A stretch of 64,000 nucleotides of DNA, taken from contig CM060895.1 of assembly GCA_030762935.1 (NCBI GenBank), positions 33,879,501-33,943,500 of the forward strand, in the 5' to 3' direction. This document shows positions 33,988 through 45,364 of the stretch, one piece after another. The notes under the pieces are model-generated. The model saw nothing but the letters and a program-made list of their open reading frames with translations. It did not search any database and was not told where the DNA came from. Numbering within the stretch: position 1 is the stretch's first letter; each line of letters opens with the position of its first letter. This DNA comes from Hymenopus coronatus. Its lineage: Eukaryota; Arthropoda; Insecta; Mantodea; Hymenopodidae. A program made the translations under genes and the position numbers.

Positions 33988-34831
33988 TATATGTTCCGTT
34001 CATTTGATTTCCTCCATCAGTTCTGGAGAAAATCAATATTATTATTCTTATAATATATCATTCCTATATCTAACCATGCTAACCGAGATCAACATTATCA
34101 GAAATTGTCTTTTTGTTTATTTAGGTTTAAGTAGAAGGGAAATAAGATAATAAATTAGTCTAAAGCGACGGTCAAAGCTTTCAAAAGCTGTCCTATGCGA
34201 TTGCCATGGCCAGGAAAAAACAGATATGAAACGGACGAAGACTTTTCGTTTGAGAAAAGTTAAAGTATTTTAAAATTGAAAGCAATAATATTAAAGATAT
34301 TTACTTGGGAAATCAAATATATTTCCTGAATTTCTTTGGCATAATCCTGAAGTGCTCTTCATTCTGAATTAGCTTTACATATCTGGTAAGCCGTAGGAGA
34401 TGTACAAAAACTTACTACACAAAACATGTGGATCTTGTTAGAATACACAGTTTTTGCCATAAAGAGTTTTTTTTAGAGCTAACCATTTCAGAGTTATTCC
34501 CTGTTAATGTTTTAAATTTTAAAGTACTTAAACATTTCTCAAATGATAATCCCTCTTTTGTTTCAAGCCTCTTTTACTTTACTCCTGGCCATCGAAAGAG
34601 AACCGAATTTCAATGACATGCAAATAGTGAAAACCTTTTTAAAAAATTGACCAAGATTTTAGACTAGTGTATTGCGTTATTTCTCTTCTACTTGTAGAGA
34701 ATTAAACAATAAGAACATTTCTGGTAATGTTTATCTTGATTAGCATTATGTATATAAAAGAATTTTTTGTAAGAATATTTTGTTTACAGAAAAGTTAGAC
34801 AAATCCATATGAATGGAACACACGAATTTTT
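33983..34831. repeat. Chimeric element H: minus H-half then plus H-half
   Basis: The minus part (33983-34287) begins in the A-run of the previous P-end with a diverged H-end. At 'gcaataatattaaagat' (about 34288) it switches to plus orientation and ends in an H-end at 34831. Two H-ends therefore face outward with no P-end between them. Confidence 0.75.
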
Positions 34832-34911
34832 ATAAACATTTGATTATCACTATTTCCTTTATACTCTATAATTTCTGCAAAGGTTTAGCTTGATTAAAAT
34901 GAAGGAGGTAG

Positions 34912-35716
34912 AAAAAAAACTGTTGTGTTCAATTCACATGACTTTCTCTAGCTGTTCCGCAAACAATTTTTTGTTAGAAAAGATTATTCTTGTATCTACA
35001 TTAGCATAATTATCTTATTGCTTGCTTTTTGGCAAGTAGAAGGTAAATAAGAGAATGCATAGGCTAAAACGATAGCGAAATTTTTTAAAAGCTGGTCGCT
35101 ACATGAAACAATTAAAATTCAATTCTCTTAGCTTGCTAAGAATAAACAAAAGAGAGACGAAAAGAAAGATACTTCCCGTTTGAAAAAAAAAAGTTGAAGT
35201 ATCTTAAAACTGAAACCAATAATTCGGAACTGTTTGATAACTATGAAAAATAATGTACACGACTAAATTGTGTGTTTTAGCGAGCTCTACATATTTGTGG
35301 TGTAAGTGTTTGTCTATATCTTGAGGTTTACCAGTTATACAGAGTCATCCAGAATGAAGAGGTCTTCAGAGATTATTCCCAGAAAATTCAAGATATAAAT
35401 TTCATCATATACCATAAATCTATCTTAAACAAAATCGTAAGCGCCACTTCTGAGAAAATCAACATTTTCGAAAAATGTTCCATGTAAAGGGTTGAAAATC
35501 TTCGTGTCGCATCCTTGGAGGATACTGAACTTAAATATCAAGTTTGGTACTTAACTAACTTTTCGTTTTTGAGCCATACTGCTCGCAAAAATGCTCTTCT
35601 TATATTCAGGGTACCTCAAAACACTATTTCCGGTGAAATCTCGGTATCAAATTTTTGGGTCGAATACATTGCTACTCTATCCAATATGTGCATTGTACAT
35701 ACGAGCGAAAAAAGTA
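34912..35716 (-). repeat. Element H, near full length
   Basis: H-end 'gttgtgttcaattcacatg'. There is a deletion through the C-run and the microsatellite ('gagccatactgctcgc'). P-end 'gcattgtacatacgagc'. Confidence 0.85.
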
Positions 35717-35878
35717 ATAGGCTTTCCTAGGAATGGTTTGTAGAACCATTTATAAACGATAGCGGGTAGCAAAATAGTGTGAATGTTGCACATGTGATCG
35801 AAAGGATCAAATGTAACACTTGCTCTAGTTACTATAGTTAAGTAGTATTTGATTTTAAGGCTTCATAATAGCCATTAA

Positions 35879-36752
35879 TAAAATCTGATGTGTACCATTC
35901 ACATGACTTTCTCTATATCCCTGTAACAAATTATTCTTAAAAAGCTTATACTTCAATTTACTTTATGCTAATCAGAAAAAATTAGCAGAAATAGTCTTAT
36001 TACTCGCTTCCTTGTAAGTAGAAGCGAAATAAGGGAGTACCATAGGTTAAGTTGACAGTCAAAAGCTGGTTGCTATGTCAATGAAGTTCCTTTGTTTATA
36101 TGGATAGGAGTTGACAAGTTCCTGTATGAGAGAGGTATACGTTTTTCATAGCAGAAACCAAAAATAAGGAATGTCTCAAAAATGACGAACTCCACGAAAA
36201 AAATGTATATAACATAAATTGTGTGTTTTAATGTGCTCTACATTCTTTGTGTAGTTTTTGTCCATCTCTTACGATTTAGCAGTTATTCAAAATTCAGTAA
36301 AATTCATCCAGAATAAACTACTCTTCAGAGGCTATTGGCAGAAAACTCAAGATATACATTTTATTTCTCAGGCAAATGTCTTTAATATACGAAATGTTAA
36401 TCAAAATCGTTAGAGCCATTTTTGAGAAAATCAAAATTTTCGAAAAAATTTCCATGTAAAGGGTATTTGGGGGTGGGGGATTTTTCTCAAAATCTTCGTG
36501 TCGCATCCCTGGAAAATACTAAACTTAAATACCAAGTTTGGTATTTTACCGACTTTTCGTTTTTGAGTTATCGTGTTCACAGACACACACACACACGCGT
36601 GCGCGCACGGACCTTTTTGTGAAAATGCTTTTTTTGGATATTGGGGACCCTAAAACATACATTTCGGGTGAAATCTCAGTATCGAATTTTTGGGTGGTGT
36701 GCAATACCTTCTCTATACACTATGTACATAGTGCGTATAGAGAAAGTAAAAA
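35879..36752 (-). repeat. Element H, full length
   Basis: H-end 'aaatctgatgtgtaccattc'. ACAC/GCGC tract at 36582-36608. P-end palindrome intact with terminal 'agagaaagtaaaaa'. Confidence 0.93.
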
Positions 36753-36885
36753 TTAGCAAACCGTCCAAAAATTTAAATTAGCAGTAACTGTATATTTCAG
36801 GTTTATTATTGGTATCTATAAAATGTATGGAATTGATGAAGAGAAAACCTGCATCGAAATATTTCCTTCTAAAGCAGCAATGCAT

Positions 36886-37755
36886 TTTTACTTTCTCTAT
36901 AGGCACTATGTACATAGTGTATAGAGAATGTATTGCACTTCACCTAAAATTTCGATACCGAGATTTCACTGGAAATATGTTTTAGGGTCCCCTTTATCTA
37001 AAAAAAACATTTTCGGAAAAAGGTCCGTGTGTGTGTGTCCGTGTGTCTGTGAACACGATAACTCAAAAACGAAAAGTAGGTAAAATACCAAACTTGGTAT
37101 TTAAGTTTAGTATCTTCCAGGGATGCGACACGAAGATTTTGAGAAAATTCCCCCCACTCCCAACTACCCTTTACATGGAACTTTTTTCGAAAATTTTGAT
37201 TTTCTCAAAAATGGCTAACGATTTTGATTAAAATTTCGTATATTAAACATATTTACCTGACAAATAAAATGCATATCTTGAATTTTCTGGGAAAAGCCTC
37301 TGAAGAGTAGTTTAATCTGAATGAATTTTACTAAATTTTGAATAACTGCTAAACCGTAAGAGCTGGACAAAAACTTACTACACAAAGAATGTAGAGCACA
37401 TTAAAACACACAATTTATATTATATACATTTTTTTCGTGGAGTTCGTCGTTTTTGTGACATCCCTTATATTTGGTTTCTGCTATGAAAAACGTATACTTT
37501 TCTCATACAGGAACTTGTCAACTCCTATCCATATAGACAAAGGAACTTCATTGACATATCAACCAGCTTTTGACAATCACTTTAACCTACAGTTTTCCCT
37601 TATTTCGCTTCTACTTACAAGGAAGCGAGTGATTAGACTATTTCTGCTATTTTTTTCTGATTAGCATAAAGTAAATAAAAGTATAAGCTTTTTAAGAATA
37701 ATTTGTTGCAGGGATATGGAGAAAGTCATGTGAATGGTACACATCAGATTTTTTT
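36886..37755 (+). repeat. Element H, full length
   Basis: P-end 'tttttactttctctatagg', TG tract at 37027-37043, H-end 'ggtacacatcagattttt'. It converges P-end to P-end with the copy on its left, about 130 bp away. Confidence 0.93.
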
Positions 37756-38076
37756 CGTGGAGTTCGTCGTTTTTTAGACATTCCTTATTTTTGTTTCTGC
37801 TATGAAAAACGTATACTTTTCTCATATAGGAACTTGTCAACTCCTATCCATATAAACAAAAGAACTTCATTGACATAGCAACCAGCTTTTGTCTATCACC
37901 TTAACCTATGGTATTCCCTTATTTCTCTTCTACTTAACAAGTAAGCAAGTAATAATACATTTTCCAATGTTTATCTCGATGATTATCATGGTGCAGATAA
38001 AAGAATAATCTTTTGTAAGTATAGTTTTTGGATGGAGCAGCTAGTGTAAGTTAGTGAGTGGAATACATCAGATTTT
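37755..38076 (+). repeat. Tandem H-end module
   Basis: After the H-end T-run, sequence resumes at 'cgtggagttcgtcg' inside the element and runs to another H-end, 'gaatacatcagatttt'. The start of the duplicated part lies at an H-internal T-run, which suggests slippage or template switching between T-runs. Confidence 0.8.
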
Positions 38077-38354
38077 GTCGGCCTCAGTGGTGTAATGGTT
38101 ACCATGCTAACTTCAAACCCGGCAGAGGACGATTAATTTTTTCGAGTGTAAAAATCCTTAAAATGGCTTCCTTCGGAAGGGAAGTAAAGCCGTTGGTCCC
38201 ATGTAGTAGATTTACGGCACGTAAAATAACCTCAAGCCTGATAGAGAGGCCTCTGTGCAAAATTCAGCGGTCTTTCACGCCCAATTTAGAATGGGACGCT
38301 GAGAACCATAATAGTTAAAGAGCGTCCATAAATAACACGCCATTTTCATTTGAT
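38077..38354 (+). repeat. SINE-B, full-length reference copy
   Basis: The tRNA-like head carries A box 'gtggtgtaatggttacc' and a degenerate B box 'cttcaaacccg'. The body includes 'cttccttcggaaggg', 'gccgttggtcccatg', 'gtagatttacggcac', 'ggcctctgtgcaaaattc' and 'cggtctttcacgccc'. The 13-bp TSD tacatcagatttt is perfect (38064-38076, 38355-38367) and is itself the H-end of an element H copy. Confidence 0.9.
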
Positions 38355-38367
38355 TACATCAGATTTT

Positions 38368-38493
38368 ATTCAGGAGACCTCAAAACATATATATGTATAT
38401 CCGGTGAAAGCCCGTTATCGAAGTTTTGGGTGAAATACAATAAATTCTCTAACTATTATGTATATTGCACATTTTTGGTCGGGAAAGTAAAAT
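38368..38493 (-). repeat. Element H, P-end fragment
   Basis: 'attcaggagacctcaaaac' through a diverged palindrome to 'ggtcgggaaagtaaaatc'. Before the SINE arrived it was joined directly to the H-end at 38076. Confidence 0.75.
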
Positions 38494-39015
38494 CATTATT
38501 TAGATACATTGCAGGCTAGAATACATGGCAAAAATTCACTACATTGTGGTATAAATTGCAATAGGGAATCTTACAATATGTGGGTTTTCTAAATGTCACA
38601 GATGCCTCACCTCCGTAGCTGGATGTTGCCACCTGTAAACAGAACAGAACGATTACTAACGTGTGGTGTATGCAAAGGAGTAAAGCTTGGACGTATTACA
38701 ATGGATGTGGTTTGTGTTTTAACTGCCTTGTGGCACACCACACCAGTGTTAGGCACAACTCATCACACAGATGGCCAGAAAACCGTACGATGTGTCATGG
38801 TCGAGTTTCGGCACTGCAGGAAGAGAACAAACAACCGTAGATTTGTGCTTCACTGGATTAACTTTTCCAAATTTCTCTACAGATAAACCGAGTGGAGATA
38901 AAAGCTTTATCAGGATTAGCATATTATTTCAAACGCATGAATAACTTATTCCTCTACACTTTGGCAACACTGAGGAGTGATAGTGTACGATTTGAAATAT
39001 TAATAATACGGTAGT
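38494..39015. other. Single-copy DNA
   Basis: A plus frame of 97 codons (38593-38886) is open and GC-richer (38600-38880), but no domain is recognised. Confidence 0.35.
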
Positions 39016-39099
39016 CGTGGATAGGTAGAGTCGACTGAAAAATTCAATGGCAGGGATTTGTACCACCGGTTGCTCTACCACTGAGCTACCATGACTCGT
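39016..39099 (-). repeat. SINE-C head fragment
   Basis: On the minus strand, 'catggtagctcagtggtag' is a good tRNA D-arm/A box and 'acaaatccctgcca' a degraded B box, followed by the family tail 'ttttcagtcgactctacc'. The anticodon arm is deleted, so it is not a tRNA gene. Confidence 0.7.
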
Positions 39100-39234
39100 A
39101 TATTTCCCTGAAAACCATAAGATAATCTCAAATTATTTTGAGATGACATACCCTAATGGCAATTTACAATGTCGTGAGTCCCCGAATTCATAGTATAGCC
39201 TACTGTAATCAAATAGTATTGATTTAATTGTTTG

Positions 39235-39461
39235 TTTTTTTTTTTCACACAAGCTGCGTGTATGACAGGAGTTGGATAGGTAGAGTCAGACTGAAATGTA
39301 ATTTAATGCCGTGCCGGCATGTTGCCAAGGTAGCTCAGTTGTGGAGCAATCGGCTAGAGACCGGGGGATCCATGGTTCAAATTCCGGCTATGGCACTGAA
39401 TTTTTCAGTCTGACTCTACTTATCCAACTCCTGTCCTACACACGGCTTGTGTAAAAAAAAG
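39235..39461 (+). repeat. SINE-C with inverted copy of its tail (fold-back)
   Basis: The forward SINE (39309-39461) has A box 'ggtagctcagttgtggag', B box 'ggttcaaattcc' and a tail ending 'acggcttgtg' plus an A-run. The left arm 39235-39297 is the inverted tail ('cacacaagc', 'gacaggagttggat'). Arms of about 60 bp (39235-39297 / 39402-39461) could form a hairpin around the tRNA-like head. Confidence 0.75.
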
Positions 39462-39688
39462 AAACCCATTAAATTAACACAAAAGTCTGCTGAAATTCCT
39501 GAGCAACAACTTTTAAAATACCTTAATCTTTATTTTATTAAAACCGTGTACAACATCTTAACATACATTCATGTCACTATCTATCACTTCTGTCACATAT
39601 TTTACCAGGAGGATCGCTCAGGCGTTAATGTTTGAGGTCCCATTCAGGAAGTTCTTGGTTCAAAACTGGTGGCCCAACGAAAGTATCT

Positions 39689-40712
39689 GTTTTTAATTTC
39701 TTTACACGTACTATGCACATAGTATATAGAGAAGAGACTGCGTTGCATCCAAAAATTCGATACCATATCTGTGGACTGCATAGATTAAAAACTAAAAGTC
39801 TGTTAAATACCAAACTTGGTATTTAAATGTAGTATCTCCCAAGGATGCGACACGAAGATTTACAAGAAAATCCCCCCCCACCCCAAGTGCCCTTCACATG
39901 GAAAAATGTTCGAAACTTTTGATTTTATCAAAAACGTCTCTAACGCTTTTGATTAGAACATCCTATATTAAAGATATTGACATCTTGAATGTTCTGGGAA
40001 TAGCCTCTGAAGACGTCTTTATCCTGGATGAGTTTTGCTAAATTTTGCATCCCTAAGGACTAACTAGGTCCCGATACTGCTGGACGCTGTAGGTCCTCTC
40101 ATTTTCGCTTTGTGCTTCCACATCACAGAGCTTTCTTATTGTAAACCGTATTTTCACGAATTGCCTCATTCACTTTAACAACCAAACCATCACTGACAAT
40201 ACATGGCCGCCGATCCCGTGCTTTGTCATGAACATTGAACCATCCATCATTAAATTTACATCTTTATTATAAATGAATTTTGCGGAATTTTGCATTACTG
40301 GTAAACCGTAAACGATAGACAAAAACGTAGCACATAAAACATGTAGATTTCGCTGAAACACACATTTCATGTCGTATACATTTTTTTCGTGGAGTTCACC
40401 ATTTTAGAGACATTCCTTGTTATTGGTTCCAGCTTTAAAACAACTAAACTTTTCACATACGGGAATTATATCAACTCCTTCCAATGCAAAGGAACGGAAG
40501 TCATCTACATGGCAACCAGCTTTAAAAATATTTGATCATCACTTAGGCTTAGTGTATTCCCTTATTTCCCTTCTAATTACAAGGAAGCAAGTGAAAAGAC
40601 GATTTCTGCTAATTTTTTCTCGATTTGAATAAAAGAAATAAAAGATTAACTTTTTAACAATAATTTGTTCCAGAGATGTAGAGAAAGGCATATGAATGGA
40701 GCACTTGAGGAT
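39689..40712 (+). repeat. Element H with an inserted transposase scrap
   Basis: P-end 'aatttctttacacgtac', a shortened interior, then foreign DNA from about 40051 to 40258. It resumes with a second version of the same H segment ('gaattttgcggaattttgc', against 'gagttttgctaaattttgc' before it). The H-end is 'gaatggagcacttgagg'. Confidence 0.8.
40123..40248 (-). pseudogene. Decayed mariner-like transposase fragment, second lineage
   Basis: Minus-strand translation of about 41 codons includes NVHDKARDRRPCIVSDG and KVNEAIREN. This matches the N-terminal DNA-binding part of mariner-like transposases (pattern NVHD.xRSGRPS.VTDxLVxxVNxxIREN). It ends at a stop (tca on plus at 40123-40125). No catalytic domain or TIR is visible nearby. 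The sequence differs clearly from the mariner at 23830, so it comes from another family. Confidence 0.7.
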
Positions 40713-41159
40713 TGTTTTGTTTTTTGTAGCAACGTTTTAATGTGTACGCATAAGCTTACAAAACCGGAGTACCCACGAAATAATTAGTTTATAGAAGCTT
40801 AAGGATATTGCAGATAAACAAGACAAACAAGAGAACAAAAGCTCTGTTCTCTGTTCTGGCCTGTGCCACTGTAACATTTTCTTGTATCTTTTAAAGGTTA
40901 ACGACGCTCCAAGATTTTTTGTACAATCCTCGGCTCTTGTCTACTTTTTGTTCCTCCTTAAAGCTTCTATGTTAAAAATGACTAGGAAGCTAACATGGTA
41001 CATGCAACTAAAGCCATGAGAGCTAAAAAAGTTTTATTTTATCTCTTTAATGTTCATATGTTCATATATGCATCTACGTCTAAAATAAGAGAGTTGTGCT
41101 GTCCCCCCCCCCCACATACACACTCAAAAATTGGGGCCTCTGTGTCAGAAAAGGGCATC
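40713..41159. other. Single-copy DNA with C-run
   Basis: AT-rich. A C-run lies at 41103-41113. Nothing coding. Confidence 0.4.
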
Positions 41160-42139
41160 TTTACTTTCACTGCACGTATTATCTACATGAAGGTATTGTA
41201 TTGCATCCCAAAATTCGATGTCGAGATTTCGCCGGATATCCTATATGTTTTGGAGTCCCCTGACTCCGAAAATTTTTTTTTAGAAAAAGGTCCGTGTGTG
41301 TCTGTGGACAGCATAGCTCAAAAACAAAAAGACCGTTAAGTACCAAACTTGATATTTAGGTTTAGTATCTTCCAAGGATGAAACACGAAGATTAACAAGA
41401 AAATCCCCCCACCACAACCATCTTTTACATGGAAACATTTTCGAAATTTTTGATTTTCTAAAAAACTGCTGTAACTATTTTGATTAAAATAACGTATATT
41501 AAAGATATTTACATTTCAAATAAAATTTATATGTTGAATTATAGCTTTTAAACACTTCTTTATTCTGGATGAATTTTGCCAAATTTTGCTTAACTACTAA
41601 ACAGTAAGGGGTAGACAAAAACATTCCATACAAAAATGTAGATATTCGCAAAACACACAATTAAGTCCTTTGCGTTTTTGTTGTGGAGGTTTCAGATATT
41701 CATTGTTATTAGTTTCAATTGTAAAATAATTATACTTTTCTCAGACAGGAAATGTCCGTTTTTCTTTTGTTCTACTCTAGGCCGAGCAAAGAAACGATTT
41801 GCAATGAGAATTGCATAACCACTGCTTTTAAAACATTTGATATCACTTTAGCATAACGCATTACTTTAGTTCCCCTATATTTATAAGGAACAAAGTAATA
41901 ACAACATTCTGCTAATGTTTATCTCTATTCATAACAATAGTTTTTAAAAAATTTGACTACCACTATAGCACAGCGCATTTCTTTATTTCCCTTCTACTTA
42001 TAACGAACTAAGTAATATGCATATTCTGCTAATGTTTATCTCGATTAGCATGCTGTAGAAAGAAGAATAATCTTTTGTAAGAAGTTTGTTTGTAGAGCAG
42101 CTAGAGAAAGTCATGTGAGTGTAGCAAATTAGATTTTTA
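41160..42139 (+). repeat. Element H with duplicated H-proximal segment
   Basis: The P-end is shortened ('ttactttcactgcacg'). The segment 'ttgatatcactttagca' to 'ctgctaatgtttatctc' (about 41838-41928) is repeated at 41950-42045. The H-end is 'gtgtagcaaattagattttt'. Confidence 0.8.
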
Positions 42140-43217
42140 CACATAAGAAGGTGGTGAAATTATGGTATTCTACCCACAAATTTCGATTTAGAGATTACAC
42201 CGGAAGTATATATTTTACAAAGAAAATGGTCCATGTTTGTGTCTGTACACAGCATACCTCAAGAACAAAAAGTCTTGACATATAAGTAGAATATAAATTT
42301 ACGAAGCACACAACACGAAAGTTCTCAAGAAAAGCCCCCCACTTAAACTGGGTACTATTTACGTGTCTCTGAAGATCTCTTCATTTTGGATGAATTTTGT
42401 AGAACTGATAAACCATAAGAGAGAAACACAAACTTACTGCACAAAAACATAGACTTCATTAAAGCACATTATTGAGTTAATCGATTCCGAGATATTTCTT
42501 GTTATTGGTTTCAATTTTAATTTACTTAATGTTTCTCATACAGGAAGTCATCTTTAGTTTCATAGTTCTTTTTTTCTCCTTTTTTTACTCCTGACCATTT
42601 AAGGACGGCCGAATTTCCATTGTCTCACATAGCAACCAGATTTTAAAATATTGTGACATTACCGTCTTCCACAGGGTTCTCACGTTCGCCTTGGTATGAG
42701 AGTCATTGCAGTTGGAGACCTTGGAATGTGTAGCAAGACAGGAACTGCGACACGCTGATAACCAGAGACGTCTCGATTCTTCTAGAAGTGTCCAGTAGCT
42801 TCGGCAAGGTTCAAGAAAGCTCTGTGACATACTTTTCTAGCTATAAAAGAAGGAAGAATAACTAGTAAATGTTGTCTAGCGTATGTAGTGAATTCTACTG
42901 AGTCGTGAGTGACTAGAGGTTAGCCCATCGGGGCGCGTGAGCCGTGGATGGATTTAATCATCAACTTTTTACACGTCGAAGCGTCGAGTGAATTATTTGC
43001 AGCAGTGAATTATAGAATGTTTATAACCGATTTTAAGCTAATAAAGATATTTATTACAATATTTAAGTATCGCTTAACCATATTTCCCTTCTACTTGCTT
43101 GTATGCAAGTGACAAGGCAGTATCTCCTAATATTTATCTGTACATAAAACAATAATATTTTATAATAATATTTTTGACTACAGAACAGATAGAGAACGTC
43201 AAGTGAATGGAACACAA
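42140..43217 (+). repeat. Element H split by a solo LTR, microsatellite region reduced
   Basis: A degraded P-end ('acataagaaggtgg') joins directly to the previous H-end. The body is cut at 'accagattttaaaatat' by the LTR and resumes 'atatttaagtatcgc'. H-end 'gtgaatggaacacaaaat'. Confidence 0.75.
42652..43058 (+). mobile_element. Solo LTR (copy 2)
   Basis: 407 bp, TGTGACATTACC...ATTACA, flanked by ATAT on both sides (42648-42651, 43059-43062), a 4-bp TSD. Removing it restores contiguous element H sequence. A TATA-like 'gctataaaagaagg' (42840) and a polyadenylation-type 'aataaag' (43040) lie in the expected order. It is homologous to 11844-12276. The superfamily (Gypsy, Copia or Pao) cannot be set from an LTR alone. 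Confidence 0.8.
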
Positions 43218-43334
43218 AATATTCTTTTAGAATTCAGGTTGCCTCAAGACACGTATATCCAATTAAATCTCAATATTAACTTTTTGGCTGGAATACAGTT
43301 CATCTACTTCTACTTCTATACGTAGTAGAGAAAG
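43218..43334 (-). repeat. Element H, P-end fragment
   Basis: 'gaattcaggttgcctcaag' to a simplified palindrome 'ctatacgtagtagagaaag'. It is fused to the H-end of the preceding plus copy, the same arrangement as at 38076/38368. Confidence 0.7.
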
Positions 43335-43975
43335 TGAGAAAAATCTAATCTCATTTTGGAAAGTTCTACATACATCTCGTCCTTAAAATGTAAGCAAATA
43401 AGGAGCAGGAATTACGAACGTGGAAGCGCAAGCGAAGTTTCTTATTTTTAAACTTGAAGCAACAGCTCCAAACTAAACGATTTTAACTCTACCTAAAAGT
43501 CTACATCGATTTCCCATTAAGGAGAGGAAGAGCAAACAATGGGTCCTTAAATAGTTGCCAACGATGGAACGCCGTCCTAACAAAGCTTGTTTGTCGTGCG
43601 GAAATGCAAAGAAAACAAGTTTAAATAACGTAAACATGCACTTGAGTGACAAAGTGTTGCTGCTTTTTATTTGTTACAGCGGGAAGGAAGGTAGAAAGTC
43701 AAAGTGACAAAGGAAGAACGCTTTTGACGCCAGCGTTTATTGAGCACCAACCAAAGGTCTCGATGTGTTAGTACAGTTAACCTTTCGGGCACCTACAAAA
43801 AGAAAAAGAAATAAAGCGAAAATGCTGCACGTCAGCGCTGTAAAATGTAAAATTCCGATAAGGGGGTTTATTTTCCTAGCATCTTGCATGCTTCACATTT
43901 GAGTAACCTAATTTCTACACAGAATTTTGCATAAGTAACGAATAATGCAAGTAAAATTAAAATTAACTCAGGCTT
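43335..43975. other. Single-copy DNA, nothing recognised
   Basis: Mixed composition, no repeat match. Polypurine stretch at 43676-43700. Confidence 0.4.
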
Positions 43976-44326
43976 TAAAAAGTCTGATGTATTCCATTCA
44001 CAAGACGTTCTCTACTTGTTCTTAAAGCAAACTATTGGCCCCGTGTCGTAGATTTACGGCACATAAAAAAACCCTATCCTGATAAAGGGGTCTCTAAGCA
44101 AAATTAAGCGGTCTTTCACGCCCATTATAGAATTGAACAGTGAGAACCTTAGCAGTTAAAGCTAATGGTATAAAAGAGCAGTAGGGAGTCCGAAGAGCAA
44201 GATTAAATGTTTAGCTTTTCTTAAGAAAAGATTATTATTTTATCTACGTCATACTAACCTGATAAACATTAGCAGAAATTGTTTTATTACATGATTCCTT
44301 GTAAGTAGAAGGAAAATAACGGAATA
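43976..44326 (-). repeat. Element H, H-end fragment split by SINE-B piece
   Basis: H-end 'agtctgatgtattccattc', interruption at 44037-44185, then resumption 'aaaagattattattttatc' to 'aaataacggaata'. Confidence 0.7.
44037..44165 (+). repeat. SINE-B, 3' part
   Basis: 'gtagatttacggcacata', 'ggtctctaagcaaaatt' and 'gcggtctttcacgccc' match the SINE-B body and tail. The head is absent (5' truncated). Confidence 0.75.
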
Positions 44327-44399
44327 TTGCAATCATGGATCTCCCGGTTTCTAATGCTGGTTCCTCTGACCATAAATTCCTCAACTGATTCCATGTATC

Positions 44400-44512
44400 C
44401 CGTTAAACCTTATTTAGGATCGTGTTGGCATGTTGCCATTGGTCAGAGCAACTGGCTGGAAACCGAGGGATCCGTGATTCAAATCCCGGCTATGGCATTG
44501 TATTTTTGAGCT
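44400..44512 (+). repeat. SINE-C copy
   Basis: 'ggcatgttgccattggtcag', B box 'tgattcaaatccc' and 'ggctatggcattg' correspond to SINE-C. The A box is damaged. Positions 44327-44399 to its left are of unknown origin. Confidence 0.65.
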
Positions 44513-44518
44513 AGTGTG

Positions 44519-45364
44519 GAAAAAAAAATCTGATGTGTACCATTCACATGACTTTCTCTATATCCCTGCAACAAATTATTCTTAAAAAGCTTATACTTCT
44601 ATTAACTTTATGCTTCTCAGAAAAAATTAGCAGAAATAGTCTTATTATTTGCTTCCTTGTAAGTAGAAGCGAAATAAGGGACTACCGTAGATTAAAGTAA
44701 CAGTCAAAAGCTGGTTGCTATGTCAATGAAGTTCCTTTTTTGTTGACAAGTTCCTGTATGAGAAAAGTATACGTTTTTCATAGCAGAAACCAAAAATAAG
44801 GAATGTCTCAAAAACGATGAACTCCTCGAAAAAAATGTATATAACATAAATTGTGTGTTTTAAGGTGCTCTACATTTTTTGTGGAATAAGTTTTGGCCAT
44901 CTCTTACGGTTTAGCGGTTATTCAAAATTCAGTAAAATTCATCCAGAATAAACTACTCTTCAGAGCCTATTCCCAGAAAATTCAAGATATACATTTTATT
45001 TGTCAGGTAAATATGTTTAATATATGAAATTTTAATCAAAATCATTAGAGCCATTTTTGATAATATCAAAATTTTTGAGAAAATTTCCATGTAAAGGGCA
45101 GTTGGGGGTGGGGGGATTTTTCTCAAAATCTTCGTGTCGCATCCCCGGAAGATACTAAACTTAAATACCAAGTTTGGTATTTTACCGACTTTTCGTTTTT
45201 GAGTTATCGTGTTCACAGACACACGGACCTTTTTGTGAAAATGCTTTTTTTTTGGATATTGGGGACCCTAAAACACATTTCCGGTAAAATCTCGGTATCG
45301 AATTTTTGGGTGGAGTGCAATACCTTCTCTATACACTATGTACATAGTACGTATAGAGAAAGTA
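44519..45364 (-). repeat. Element H, full length, without microsatellite
   Basis: Both ends are clean. Only 'cacagacacacgg' is left of the CA tract. Confidence 0.92.

Noticed and set aside
39309..39385. Possible tRNA genes at 39309, 39016, 22255, 8250 and 44415
   Set aside because: Each has A and B boxes, but acceptor stems do not pair, anticodon arms are damaged or deleted, and all continue into SINE bodies shared among copies.
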